This document shows positions 1 to 8,898 of a DNA stretch of 64,000 nucleotides, in pieces. The first letter of the stretch is position 1. Every line of letters starts with the position of its first letter. The notes under the pieces were generated by a model. That model was not told the DNA's origin. It saw nothing but the letters and a program-made list of their open reading frames with translations, and did not search any database. Source of the stretch: Sphingobium cyanobacteriorum. GTDB lineage: Bacteria; Pseudomonadota; Alphaproteobacteria; Sphingomonadales; Sphingomonadaceae. The stretch covers positions 682,001 to 746,000 of the forward strand of contig NZ_JAUQOM010000001.1 of assembly GCF_030580935.1 (NCBI RefSeq), read 5' to 3'. A program made the position numbers and the translations under genes.

Positions 1-305
1 TTTTCGGTCGCGGCAATGTCGATGATGCGAATGCCATAACGGCCGTTCACCGTCACCACCTCGCCCTTGGCGATCAGCGCGCCATTGACCATGATGTCCA
101 GCAGGTCGTCCGCCTGCCGGTCCAGTTCGACGATGCTGCCTTCGGCCAGGTCCATCACTTCGGCCAGGCGCAGCGACGTGGACCCGACCTCCACCGACAT
201 GCGGACCGGAATGTCGGCCAGCAGCTTGAACTGGCGATTATTGGTCATCCGGCTGACCGGATCATCGGCCCGTTCCATCCGGGGGGCTTCGCTCATGTCG
301 CTCAT
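1..305 (-). CDS. fliN: Flagellar motor switch protein FliN (3' end cut by window edge)
   Basis: FliN is part of the cytoplasmic C-ring of the flagellar motor, which sets rotation direction and acts in export. About 101 codons are visible. After a charged N-terminus, the SpoA-type C-terminal domain is clear, with IPVRMSVEVGSTSLRLAEV followed by LDRQADDLLDIMVNG and NGRYGIRIIDI near the visible end. Only a few residues should be missing. The start codon overlaps the fliM stop as ATGA, which indicates translational coupling in the fliL-fliM-fliN order. The family assignment is secure; the exact C-terminus is not in the window. Confidence 0.93.
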   Translation of the reverse strand, partial: MSDMSEAPRMERADDPVSRMTNNRQFKLLADIPVRMSVEVGSTSLRLAEVMDLAEGSIVELDRQADDLLDIMVNGALIAKGEVVTVNGRYGIRIIDIAATE

Positions 306-1186
306 TGATCGGGTTCCTGTGCAAGCTTTTCAATCTGGAAGGCGGCGCGGCCGTCCTGTTCACCGATCGTGCCATGGGCGACGATGCGGTTTCCGACGAT
401 CAACGGCAGCGATCGGCCGATGGTCACGGGAATGACGTCGCCGACCTTGAGTTGCATCAGGTCGGCCAGGGAAAGGTTGGGGCGCGCCAGCACGGTGCGC
501 GCGGGCATGCGGATGTCGCGCATCCGGCGGGCGATGCGCGCCTGCCAGACAGGATCGCGATGCTCCTCGTCAGTGGGGATATTGGCGCCGGTCAGCGCCT
601 CGACCGCGCGCAGCGCAGACAGCGGGAACAGCAGGTCGATGGGCCATTCCTGCTCGCGGGTCAGCGACACGGTGAAACGTTGCAGCACCATCTGGTCGCC
701 AGGCTGGGCGGCGGCGGCATAGCCGACCGCGCTCTCGCGCAGGATCAGCGCCTGCTCCAGCGGCAATATATCGGTCCAGGTTTCGATCAGGCGCGCCGTG
801 ATGGTGTCGGCCAGGCGGGCGATCAGCCGGTCCTCGGTCGGTGTGAATTCGGACCGCGCGGGCAAGGGGCGGTTGCCGATGCCGCCATAAAAACAATCGA
901 CCAGGGTAGATATCATCGCCGCGTCCATGCGCAGCAGCATCTGCCCCTTCAAGGGCAGCAGGCGATAGATGGACAGGCTGCAAAAGGCCGGAACGTCGGC
1001 CGACCATGTGCCAAAGTCCAGCACGCACGTCTCCTGCGCGGTGACAAGCGGACGCACGCCGGCGATCGGCTCGATCAGGGCGCGAATACGCCGGCCCAGC
1101 TTTTCGCCCAGCCGGTCCAGGCCCGACAACATGATCGGCGCCTGTGTTTCCCCGCGCCCGAAGGCGTAGGTCTGTACCTCGGTCAT
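302..1186 (-). CDS. fliM: Flagellar motor switch protein FliM, lacking the usual N-terminal CheY-binding segment
   Basis: FliM forms the middle of the C-ring, linking FliG to FliN. The 294-residue product contains the CheC-like middle domain (LDFGTWSADVPAFCSLSIYR, then DCFYGGIG) and a SpoA C-terminal domain (PARTVLARPNLSLADLMQLK). It is shorter than the roughly 320-330 residues usual for FliM. It starts directly at the region that normally follows the CheY-P binding motif (LSQxEIDALL in enterics), and no such motif is seen. The frame upstream of the ATG closes after about 15 codons without another ATG. It lies 111 bases after fliL and overlaps fliN by 4 bases. Confidence 0.92.
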   Translation of the reverse strand: MTEVQTYAFGRGETQAPIMLSGLDRLGEKLGRRIRALIEPIAGVRPLVTAQETCVLDFGTWSADVPAFCSLSIYRLLPLKGQMLLRMDAAMISTLVDCFYGGIGNRPLPARSEFTPTEDRLIARLADTITARLIETWTDILPLEQALILRESAVGYAAAAQPGDQMVLQRFTVSLTREQEWPIDLLFPLSALRAVEALTGANIPTDEEHRDPVWQARIARRMRDIRMPARTVLARPNLSLADLMQLKVGDVIPVTIGRSLPLIVGNRIVAHGTIGEQDGRAAFQIEKLAQEPDQ

Positions 1187-1297
1187 CTTGGCCCCCTGCC
1201 CGTATCGGATCAGGGGACGTCCCGATCCCTTTCAGGCAGGACCATAAATAACGAAAATGGTAAAATTCCGGTTAAATCAGGTGCAGCCGGGGCCGCG

Positions 1298-1954
1298 TCA
1301 CTGGATCACGAAATTCGTGAAATAGACATTGTCGACGCCGCCATAGCCGGTTTTCTGCTTCAATATGTCGTTGACGATGTCACGGATCTTTTTCTGCAAA
1401 ATCTGCTTGCCCTTGGGCGTGTCGAGCATTTCCTGCGGCTGCTGCGCCAGCATCATCAGCACCTGGCTGCGGACCGGCATCTCATGCTGCTTGATCGCGG
1501 CGATGACGCGATAGTCATAATAGGTCGACACGGCGATGGTGATCTGGGCGAAGGCGTCGGTGTCCGACATGTTCGACGTGAAGGGCGCCTGAAGCTGGAA
1601 ATAGGTCGCCTGATAGGCAGCCGGATTGGCCGGCGCCGGCAGGTCGATGCCATGGCCCGGCGCATGGCCGGCCGACGCGACATGATCGCCGCCGGCGGCA
1701 TGGCCACCACCTGCGCCACCGGCTTCGCCGGCCCAGCCATGGGCGGTGGCGACCGCCTGCGCGTCCTCACCGGCCAGCACCAGAACGGGCTTGTTGGGGT
1801 CCTCCTTAGGCCCTTCGGCCTTGGCGTTGAAGAAGCCGGCGGCATAGAGCCCGCCTGCCGCCCCCGCCCCGCCCAGCACGACGCCGACGACCAGCAGCAG
1901 GATCATCTTCATGCCCCCGCCTTTCTTCTTCTTGGCCTTCGGCTCGTCGCTCAT
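1298..1954 (-). CDS. fliL: Flagellar basal body-associated protein FliL
   Basis: FliL is a single-pass inner-membrane protein that surrounds or supports the stator. The 218 residues show a lysine-rich cytoplasmic N-terminus (KAKKKKGGG), a transmembrane segment at about residues 17-42, a low-complexity Gly/Ala/His periplasmic linker, and the conserved FliL domain. That domain includes YFQLQAPFTSNM, a region with DYRVIAAIKQHEMPVRSQVL, and the C-terminus GGVDNVYFTNFVIQ, which is typical of the family. It sits between fliK and fliM in the same direction. The His/Gly-rich linker (about residues 70-105) is longer than in enteric FliL. Confidence 0.93.
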   Translation of the reverse strand: MSDEPKAKKKKGGGMKMILLLVVGVVLGGAGAAGGLYAAGFFNAKAEGPKEDPNKPVLVLAGEDAQAVATAHGWAGEAGGAGGGHAAGGDHVASAGHAPGHGIDLPAPANPAAYQATYFQLQAPFTSNMSDTDAFAQITIAVSTYYDYRVIAAIKQHEMPVRSQVLMMLAQQPQEMLDTPKGKQILQKKIRDIVNDILKQKTGYGGVDNVYFTNFVIQ

Positions 1955-1982
1955 AATTTTTGTCCCCTAGGCAAAGCGGCGG

Positions 1983-3362
1983 TCACGCATAGCGCGCGCG
2001 CGGCAGGTCGGCGCCTGCGTCGCCGGTCTGTTCATGGTTAAGAACGGCCGCGTCGCCGCTTCCTTTATGGACCGGGGCGATATTTTCACGCGCCTGCCCG
2101 CGCCCGCGCATCTGCGACTGGGCGGACGACTGGCCCATGCCCTGCCCAGCAGCATGACCTTGGCCCGCCGCCTGGCCCTGTTGCTGCGCACCGCTCTGGT
2201 TGCCGGCGGTGTCGGGCCGGGCGGCTTCGGCAATCTGCGGCGCACGCTCCACCTTCACCTCGCTGATCCGCACCGCCGACAGGCCCGCGTCTAGCTTCAG
2301 CCGGTCACTGTCCTGCCGCAGCGCCTGTTCGGCAGCTTCGGTCAGGACGGTCAGGCTGACGGCCGCACCCTCCGCCCCCTGGCGAATGTCGACCTGCACC
2401 TGCCCCAGTTGATCCGTGTTGATCTGGAACCGCCCCTGCGCGCCCCGCGCCGACAGCCCCGCAATGTCGCGGGCCAGCCCGTCGAGCCACTGGCCCGACA
2501 CGCCCATGTCGACCATCCGGTCGCCCAGGCTGGCGGACAGGTCCACGGTCGGCAGCGCCGCGCCACCCTGCACACTGGTCTGCGCACCGCCCTGCTGTGA
2601 CGGGGCGGGCGCGATCATGGTCGATGACGAGCCGGTCGCCTGGCCGGCATCCGCCGTCCCATCCGGGACCGAAGCGACCGGGTCGTCGGCCGGGGATCCG
2701 TCCCCACCTTGTCCCGCAACCCCGCGCATATGATCACGCACCAGTTGCAGCAAGGCCGCCGCCTCCGCCGTGGCCGGCGCGCCAGTCCCCGGCAGGACCG
2801 GCTGCGACGCGGGCGCATGTGTCGCCCCGGTTGCCGGATCGGTGGCGGCGACGCCATCTGTCGCGATCCTGTCCGTCTCCACGGCCGTACTCGTTGGCGC
2901 AGGCTGCGACGGGACGATCATGACAGGCGGCTGTACCGGGTCGGCCGCATCCGCCACGGTTTGATCATCGCGATCAGGCTCATCCCCGTCACCGGGCGCT
3001 TCTGTACCAGTCTGCTCCGTCGCGCCGGCTTTGCCTGACGCTATGGCATCGCTTGCAGCGGTCGGCTGGACAGGCTTGCCGCCCTGTGCCCGGACCGGGC
3101 CTGTTTCTTCGGGCGCAGGCGCTTTGCCAACAACCGGCGCACCGCCATCGGCGCGCTGGACCGCATCGGCACGGACGGCATCGGCACGGACGGCAGGCGC
3201 CGCGCCGGACGGTCCGGCCCCCTCCGGCGCCGGATCGGCATTGGCCGCCTGCATCGCTTCGGCAAAACCGGCCGTCTCTTCCGCCGACGCCTGCCCGCTT
3301 TTGCCTGCGGCAGGCGGGGCATTGGGCGCAACGACCGCTGTAACGCCGTGCAGCATGGTCAT
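1983..3362 (-). CDS. fliK: Flagellar hook-length control protein FliK
   Basis: FliK is the secreted molecular ruler that measures hook length and switches export specificity. The 459-residue product is mostly Ala/Pro/Gly/Asp-rich and probably disordered. The conserved Flg_hook domain is near the C-terminus (GRFQINTDQLGQVQVDIRQG through GLSAVRISEVKVERAP), followed by a Gln/Gly-rich tail. I chose the ATG 3 bases after the fliJ stop. The frame stays open 23 codons further upstream, but inside fliJ. A second ATG two codons downstream is equally possible. The direct repeat of PVRADAVRADA at about residues 80-92 is a small internal duplication. Confidence 0.88.
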   Translation of the reverse strand: MTMLHGVTAVVAPNAPPAAGKSGQASAEETAGFAEAMQAANADPAPEGAGPSGAAPAVRADAVRADAVQRADGGAPVVGKAPAPEETGPVRAQGGKPVQPTAASDAIASGKAGATEQTGTEAPGDGDEPDRDDQTVADAADPVQPPVMIVPSQPAPTSTAVETDRIATDGVAATDPATGATHAPASQPVLPGTGAPATAEAAALLQLVRDHMRGVAGQGGDGSPADDPVASVPDGTADAGQATGSSSTMIAPAPSQQGGAQTSVQGGAALPTVDLSASLGDRMVDMGVSGQWLDGLARDIAGLSARGAQGRFQINTDQLGQVQVDIRQGAEGAAVSLTVLTEAAEQALRQDSDRLKLDAGLSAVRISEVKVERAPQIAEAARPDTAGNQSGAQQQGQAAGQGHAAGQGMGQSSAQSQMRGRGQARENIAPVHKGSGDAAVLNHEQTGDAGADLPRARYA

Positions 3363-3364
3363 GG

Positions 3365-3790
3365 TCACACGTCCCCCGTCCGTTGCATCCGGCGATAGCG
3401 CGGCAGCGCCGCCAGTCTGTTTTCGCGCCATTCCTCCAGGTTCGCGCGGGCGCGTTCCTTCAGGCGGCTGGCGATTTCCTTCTCGCGATTGGCGGCCAGC
3501 GTCAGCCCCTCCTGCGCCTCCACCTTGCGGTTCGCGTCATAGAGCGCGCCGTCGAGCTGGCGACTGGCCTGTTCCAGCCGGGTCGCCAGTTCCTGCATGG
3601 CGGCGAAGGACGCGCCGGTGGCCATCCCTTGCGTTTCGAACAATTCGCGGCGCACCTTGCTCAACCGCTCGATATTATGGGCGATGCCCGCCGCTTCGTC
3701 GCGGGCACGCGCTGTTTCGGCGACCGCCATCGCATGTTGGACATGGCGCACGCGCAAGACGCGCTGCCGGCGGCCGACCAGCCCCTTCAC
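3365..3790 (-). CDS. fliJ: Flagellar export protein FliJ
   Basis: FliJ is the coiled-coil stalk of the flagellar export ATPase; it links the FliI ring to the FlhA gate. The 141 residues are almost entirely helical and charged, with long heptad-like stretches (RLSKVRRELFETQ, ELATRLEQASRQLDGAL, EKEIASRLKERARANLEEW). That size and character match FliJ. It overlaps the fliI stop by 4 bases and precedes fliK, the order expected in flagellar operons. Sequence conservation in this family is low, so the call relies partly on position. Confidence 0.85.
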   Translation of the reverse strand: MKGLVGRRQRVLRVRHVQHAMAVAETARARDEAAGIAHNIERLSKVRRELFETQGMATGASFAAMQELATRLEQASRQLDGALYDANRKVEAQEGLTLAANREKEIASRLKERARANLEEWRENRLAALPRYRRMQRTGDV

Positions 3791-5115
3791 GCGCCAAAGC
3801 CCGCGACCAGCGCGGCGGCGCTGGTGCCAAGGTCGATGCGGCTCTTCTGGTCCTGCCGGATGAAGTCGAGGATGTCCTGCCGACGCCGAACCGCTTCATC
3901 GATGACCGGGTCATTGCCGGGGCGGTAGGCGCCCATCAGGATGAGGTCACGATTTTCCTCATAGGCGGCCCAGAGGCGTCGATAGCCGGCGGCGGCGGCG
4001 CGATGGTCGTCATCCACCACATCGGCCATCACGCGCGACAGCGACTTGCCGATGTCGATGGCGGGAAAGATCGCCTGTTCCGACAGATGGCGCGACAACA
4101 CGAAATGGCCGTCCACGATGGCGCGGGCGGCGTCCACGATCGGATCGTCGGTGTCGTCGCCATCGGCCAGCACGGTGTAGAGCGCGGTGATCGATCCGCC
4201 GGTGCGGCTGTCCACCCCGGCCCGCTCGACCAGGCGCGGGATCAGCGCCAGGGCGGAGGGCGGATAGCCCTTCATCGCGGGCGGTTCGCCCAGCGCCAGG
4301 CCGATTTCGCGCTGCGCATGGGCGCAGCGGGTCAGGCTGTCGATCAGCAGCAGCACCTTCTTGCCCCGCGCGCGGAAATATTCGGCGATAGCGGTGGCGC
4401 GGGCGGCAGCGCGCAGGCGCAGTACCGGGGGATGATCGGCGGGGACGGCGACGACGACGCTCTTGTGCATCATGTGCTTCAATTTGGTTTCCAGGAAGTC
4501 GCTGACTTCGCGGCCCCGTTCGCCGATCAGGCCGACGACGACGATGTCGGCTTCCGCCCCGGCGATCATCTGGCCCATCAGCACCGATTTGCCGACGCCG
4601 GACCCGGCGATGATGGCAATGCGCTGGCCGCGCCCGGCGGTCAGCAACGCATTGACGGCGCGGACGCCGAGGTCGAACGGTTCGGTCACGCGCCCGCGAT
4701 CAAGCACATTGCCCTTCACCCCGTTCAAAGGCCAGGTGCCCCCGGCGATGATCGGTCCCTTGCGGTCGAGCGGCTGGCCCATCGCGTCGATGACCCGGCC
4801 GATCAGCCCGTCGCCGACCTGCACCATGTTCGCCTGGCTGTCCGGCTCGACCCGGATGCCGCTTTCCAGCGGCGCATCAGCGTCCAGCGGCACCAGCAGC
4901 GTGCGGTCGCCGCGAAAGCCGACCACTTCGGCGCGGCACACCGATCCGTCGCTCGCCAGCACCCGCGCCCCGGACCCGATCGGGCGGCGAAAGCCGGTGA
5001 CTTCCAGCATGCCCGCATCATGGCTGACCAGGCGGCCGACATGGCGCGGCGCACGATTTTGCACCTGCAGGTGATCGAACAGGCTTTCGGCCTGCGCCAG
5101 CGCGGCGCGGATCAT
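3787..5115 (-). CDS. fliI: Flagellum-specific export ATPase FliI
   Basis: FliI is the hexameric ATPase that assists unfolding and delivery of flagellar export substrates. The 442 residues contain the P-loop GSGVGKS at residues 171-177, a Walker B region KKVLLLIDSLTRCAHAQREI, and the catalytic-domain motif GYPPSALALIPRLVERAG, all typical of the FliI/YscN family related to F1 beta subunits. Its start overlaps the end of fliH by 4 bases and its stop overlaps fliJ by 4 bases, so the fliHIJ genes are translationally coupled. Confidence 0.97.
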   Translation of the reverse strand: MIRAALAQAESLFDHLQVQNRAPRHVGRLVSHDAGMLEVTGFRRPIGSGARVLASDGSVCRAEVVGFRGDRTLLVPLDADAPLESGIRVEPDSQANMVQVGDGLIGRVIDAMGQPLDRKGPIIAGGTWPLNGVKGNVLDRGRVTEPFDLGVRAVNALLTAGRGQRIAIIAGSGVGKSVLMGQMIAGAEADIVVVGLIGERGREVSDFLETKLKHMMHKSVVVAVPADHPPVLRLRAAARATAIAEYFRARGKKVLLLIDSLTRCAHAQREIGLALGEPPAMKGYPPSALALIPRLVERAGVDSRTGGSITALYTVLADGDDTDDPIVDAARAIVDGHFVLSRHLSEQAIFPAIDIGKSLSRVMADVVDDDHRAAAAGYRRLWAAYEENRDLILMGAYRPGNDPVIDEAVRRRQDILDFIRQDQKSRIDLGTSAAALVAGFGA

Positions 5116-5753
5116 GCCTTGCCTTCCATATCGTCCATCAGCGCGCGCAGGCGGGCAAGCCGCACGTCCGGGCCATCCTCGACCCAGCCATCGGCGGTTT
5201 CCAGCCGCACGCAGCCACGCTGCATCGTCTTGTCGGCGATCATCGCGACGCCGATCGCCTCGTCCTTCAGCAGCGCGGCATCATCGGGATGCAGATGCAG
5301 CGCGCTCTTGTCCTGATTGCTTTCGATGAAGGCGGCCACGGTGTCGCAGCGCTGGACCAGCCGTTCCATGTCGATCTCGACCTCGCCGACAATCTGCTCG
5401 ACCAGCCGCACGACCGTGGCCGACAACATGGTGGACAGCATCCCGCTCGGTGCGGGGGCCAGCAGTTCCAGCGCCTGGGCCAGCCGTTCACCGGCCTGCG
5501 CATCGGCCGCGGCCGCTTCGGCGGTGACACGGCAGCCTTCATCAAAGCCCAGCGTGAACGCCTCGATCCGGGCTTCCTCGACCGGATCGGCTTCCGGTTC
5601 GTCCGCGACCGCACGCATCGTCGCGGTCTGCTGGCCCGCAGGCGCGGTGTAGAGGCTGCGAAAACCACCCGTGTCGGCCGGACGGAAACCGGCGACCGTC
5701 ACCGGCGCGAAATCCTGCACCGCTTCGGCACCCCATATCTTAGACAAAGTCAT
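5112..5753 (-). CDS. fliH: Flagellar export regulator FliH
   Basis: FliH is the peripheral-stalk-like partner that holds FliI in an inactive form and docks it at the C-ring. The 213-residue product has a variable N-terminus and a FliH/HrpE-type C-terminal region with an amphipathic helix (VVRLVEQIVGEVEID), followed by SALHLHPDDAALLKDE and the conserved end QRGCVRLETADGWVEDG. It starts inside the last codons of fliG and overlaps fliI by 4 bases. The identification rests on the C-terminal motif and on gene order. Confidence 0.88.
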   Translation of the reverse strand: MTLSKIWGAEAVQDFAPVTVAGFRPADTGGFRSLYTAPAGQQTATMRAVADEPEADPVEEARIEAFTLGFDEGCRVTAEAAAADAQAGERLAQALELLAPAPSGMLSTMLSATVVRLVEQIVGEVEIDMERLVQRCDTVAAFIESNQDKSALHLHPDDAALLKDEAIGVAMIADKTMQRGCVRLETADGWVEDGPDVRLARLRALMDDMEGKA

Positions 5754-6756
5754 TGCCCTTTCCGCCGAGCATGATGGTGCCGGCGTCGGCCATGCGGCGC
5801 GCGGTGGCGATGATCAGCTTCTGCGCGTCGATCACTTCGGCCAGACGGATGGGACCGCGCTCCTCGATCTCGTCGGCGATCGCCTGGGCCGCGCGGGCCG
5901 ACATGCAACTGAAAATCTTGCCCTTGAGCATGTCGTTGACGCCCTTGAGCGCCACGACCAGCACCTGGCTGTCGACGGTCCGCATCAGCGTGCCCAAATT
6001 CTTGTCGTCCATGTCGATCAGGTTGTCGAAGACGAACATCTCCTCCTCGATCGTCTGCGCGATCATCTTGTCGCGCTTGGCCACCGCCTTCATGATCCGC
6101 TGTTCATTATCCTTGCGGACATTGTTCATGATCGCGGCCGCCTCGATCGTGCCGCCGCGCTGCGACGCCGCGCCCTGCTTGCTCATCGGACCGCGCAGCA
6201 GCAACTGCTCCAGATCCTCCAGCGCCTCGTTCGACACCGGGCCAAGCGTGGCGATGCGATAGACGATCTCTTCCTGATATTCGGACGGCAGCAATTGCAG
6301 CACATCGGCAGCGACCGGCGCTTCCAGATGGGCCAGCACGATCGCCATGATCTGCGGATGCTCCGCCTCGATCAAAACCGCGATTTCCTTGGCATCCATC
6401 CATTTGAGCATTTCAAGCTGGGTGGACCGGGTCGGCGGGGTGATCCGCGCCAATATGGTTTCCGCGCGTTCCTCGCCCAGCGCCTTGGTCATCGCGCCGC
6501 GGATATGCCGGGTCGCGCCATAGCCGATGGTGGTGCGCTTCTTCGCCTTGGTGACGAAATGGTCGAGCGCCTCGTTGACTTCTTCCGGGTCGACATCCTG
6601 CACGTCATACATGGCATAGCCAAGCTGGCGCACTTCGTCGGGTTCCAGGCGCGACAGGATCTGCGCGGCTTCATCCTCGTTGAACAGCATCAGCAGGACG
6701 GCGGCGGCGGCGCTGCCCTTGAGCGCTTCGGGACGGCCGGGGACGATCTCAGGCAT
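5740..6756 (-). CDS. fliG: Flagellar motor switch protein FliG
   Basis: FliG is the rotor protein that contacts the stator and generates torque. The 338 residues include the N-terminal FliF-binding domain (AVLLMLFNEDEAAQILSRLE), the middle-domain EHPQ motif (EAEHPQIMAIVLAHLE) and the C-terminal charged torque helix (DEIEERGPIRLAEVIDAQK). I chose the ATG giving MPEIVPGR. It overlaps the last codons of fliF by 8 bases and is preceded by the purine-rich AAGAAGGAAAAGGA, a strong ribosome binding site. Alternative starts further upstream would lie deeper inside fliF. Confidence 0.96.
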   Translation of the reverse strand: MPEIVPGRPEALKGSAAAAVLLMLFNEDEAAQILSRLEPDEVRQLGYAMYDVQDVDPEEVNEALDHFVTKAKKRTTIGYGATRHIRGAMTKALGEERAETILARITPPTRSTQLEMLKWMDAKEIAVLIEAEHPQIMAIVLAHLEAPVAADVLQLLPSEYQEEIVYRIATLGPVSNEALEDLEQLLLRGPMSKQGAASQRGGTIEAAAIMNNVRKDNEQRIMKAVAKRDKMIAQTIEEEMFVFDNLIDMDDKNLGTLMRTVDSQVLVVALKGVNDMLKGKIFSCMSARAAQAIADEIEERGPIRLAEVIDAQKLIIATARRMADAGTIMLGGKGNDFV

Positions 6757-8521
6757 TTTCCTTTTCCTTCTTGCCGTCACGCAGCAGGTCGCGGACGACC
6801 AGCGCGGCCCGGTCCGGGTCCTGCTTCACGAAATTGCGGATCAGATCGGCGCGCTGTGCATAGTCGTAAGTGGACGAAATCATGTCGAGCGTCACTTTCG
6901 GTTCGGCCCCGTCCGGCGTCAGGACGGCGGCCTGCTTGGTCAGTTCGCTCGAAATCTCGCGACCGATACGCTGGCCGGTTTCGGCGCTGGCGGCATCGGT
7001 CATGGCGTTGGCGGCGGGCGCGGCAGCGGCACGGCGCTTGAGCAACGGACGGCCGATGCCGAATATGACCAGCAGCGCGACCAGCAGCGCCGATGCATTG
7101 CGCACCAGCGGCGCCATCCAGTCGGCTTCATACCAGGGGACGACGACCTCCGTCGGCTTGGCGAAGCTGCGCGACGACAGGGCGACCACGTCGCCACGCG
7201 CCTGGTCGAAACCGACCGCACCCTTGACCAGCGCCTCCAGCGCGGCGATTTCCTGCGCGCTGCGCGGCTTGCCATCGGCGCCATTGTCGAGCGCGACCGC
7301 CACCGACAGCCGCTTGACGGTGCCGATCGCATCCTTGGTGACGGACACTTCACGACCCAGTTCAAAGCTGCGGTTGAAGGTTTCTTCGGTTTTCATCGGC
7401 GGCAGGCCCGGCGTGGCGGGCGTCTGCTGCGCCCCGTCCGCCGTCTGACCCTGCGCCACCGCCTGGCCGTTGGGATTGGTCTGGGTGACGGTCGGGTTGA
7501 CCGGCGCCTGGTTGCTGAGCGCGCCGGGGATGCCGGTCGCTTCGCCCGCCTTCTGGCCGCGCTCGTCGGACGACCAGCTTCCCTGTTCGACGCGCAGCCG
7601 GGCTTCATCCTGCGGATAGGTTTCGCGGGTCGCCTGCCGTTCGGCGAAGTTGAGTTCGGTATGCACCTCGGTCGAAAAATTGCCCGCGCCCAGAATAGGG
7701 GTCAGCAGCGCGATCACCGACTGGCGATAGCGATCCTCCATCCGGGTCTGGATCGCGATCTGGCGATCGTCACCCGCATTGCCGTCATTATTGCTGAGCA
7801 GCCGGCCATTCTGGTCGACCACCGAAATATCCTCCGGGTTCAGTTCCGGGACGGACGATGCGACGAGATGGACGATGGCGCTCACCTGCGCGTCGGTCAG
7901 CGACCGGCCCTGCGCCAGACGCAGCATCACCGAAGCGGACGGCTTGGTCCGGTCGCGCAGGAATACGCTGGGCGCTTCCACCGCCAGATGGACCTTGGCC
8001 GTTTCCACGCTGTCGATCGCCTCGATCGTGCGGGCCAGGTCGGTTTCGCGGGCCGACCGCAATTTTTCGTTCTCGACCGCGCGCGATGCGCCCATCGGCA
8101 GGCTGTCGATCATGCTGTTGCCGTCGGGCGCGCTCTTGGGCAGGCCCTGGGCGGCGAGCATCATCTTGGCCTTGAAATAGTCGCCCTCGCCCACCGTCAT
8201 CGCGCCGGCGCTGTCGAAATCATATTGGATCCCGCTCTGGTCCAGCACCTGGGCGACGGCCGACTTGTCGGCGTCGGGCAGGCCGCGGAACAGGTCGCGC
8301 TGCGGCGGTTCGCGCAGCGCGAGCCAGGCTGCGCCCGCCACCGCGACGGTGCCGATCAGGCCGAGCAGCGGCAGGCTCTTGGCCACGGCGGGCTGCTTGA
8401 TGAAGCCGGAAAGGCGCGCCTTGAGCGCGTCGACCCCCTTGGCCCCGCCCGCGAAGGACGAACCGGCGGGGAGCGCAGGCGCCGAAGCGCCGATGTTGGT
8501 GCTGAGTGCGTTCTCGCTCAT
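6749..8521 (-). CDS. fliF: Flagellar MS-ring protein FliF
   Basis: FliF forms the MS ring in the inner membrane, the base on which the flagellum assembles. The 590 residues show an N-terminal transmembrane helix at about residues 48-70, the YscJ/FliF ring-building motifs (LFRGLPDADKSAVAQVLDQ; AARTIEAIDSVETAKVHLA-like region), a periplasmic FliF domain with a Pro/Gln-rich insert, a second transmembrane helix near residue 480, and a C-terminal FliG-binding tail with many charged residues. The stop overlaps the fliG start by 8 bases and fliE ends 3 bases before its start codon. Confidence 0.96.
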   Translation of the reverse strand: MSENALSTNIGASAPALPAGSSFAGGAKGVDALKARLSGFIKQPAVAKSLPLLGLIGTVAVAGAAWLALREPPQRDLFRGLPDADKSAVAQVLDQSGIQYDFDSAGAMTVGEGDYFKAKMMLAAQGLPKSAPDGNSMIDSLPMGASRAVENEKLRSARETDLARTIEAIDSVETAKVHLAVEAPSVFLRDRTKPSASVMLRLAQGRSLTDAQVSAIVHLVASSVPELNPEDISVVDQNGRLLSNNDGNAGDDRQIAIQTRMEDRYRQSVIALLTPILGAGNFSTEVHTELNFAERQATRETYPQDEARLRVEQGSWSSDERGQKAGEATGIPGALSNQAPVNPTVTQTNPNGQAVAQGQTADGAQQTPATPGLPPMKTEETFNRSFELGREVSVTKDAIGTVKRLSVAVALDNGADGKPRSAQEIAALEALVKGAVGFDQARGDVVALSSRSFAKPTEVVVPWYEADWMAPLVRNASALLVALLVIFGIGRPLLKRRAAAAPAANAMTDAASAETGQRIGREISSELTKQAAVLTPDGAEPKVTLDMISSTYDYAQRADLIRNFVKQDPDRAALVVRDLLRDGKKEKENA

Positions 8522-8524
8522 GGT

Positions 8525-8884
8525 TTAGACCGGCATGCTCATGATGTCCTTGTAGGCGGACAGGAGTTTGTTGCGGACTTGCAGGGTCGCCTCGAAACTG
8601 ACCGACGCCTGCTGCTTGGCCAGCATGACGGCGGCGATGTCCGTGGTTTCCCCGCGCTCGAACGCGGCGGCGGCTTCACCGGCCTGGTTTTGCAGGCCGT
8701 TGACTTGGTTCAATGCGCTGTTGAGCGCCTCTGTAAAACCACCGGGCGGGGTGCCCTGGGTTGCGCCCGCGCCGGTCGCCCCGCCGGCATTGCCGGTCTG
8801 GGCAACGTCGCGCAACGCGGCGTTCTTTTGCAGGATGGCGTTGCGGATCGCCATCACGCTGTCGGTGGGGGAAATGCCGGTCAT
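8525..8884 (-). CDS. fliE: Flagellar hook-basal body protein FliE
   Basis: FliE is the small adaptor between the MS ring and the proximal rod. The 119-residue product matches the family in size and in its C-terminal half: GFTEALNSALNQVN, AFERGETTDIAAVMLAKQQA, then SFEATLQVRNKLLSAYKDIM at the end. A short Gly/Ala/Thr-rich linker separates the two halves. It lies directly between the sigma-54 activator gene and fliF on the same strand, with only 14 bases upstream, so it is probably co-transcribed with flbD. Confidence 0.95.
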   Translation of the reverse strand: MTGISPTDSVMAIRNAILQKNAALRDVAQTGNAGGATGAGATQGTPPGGFTEALNSALNQVNGLQNQAGEAAAAFERGETTDIAAVMLAKQQASVSFEATLQVRNKLLSAYKDIMSMPV

Positions 8885-8898
8885 GTCCTAGCCTCCCT

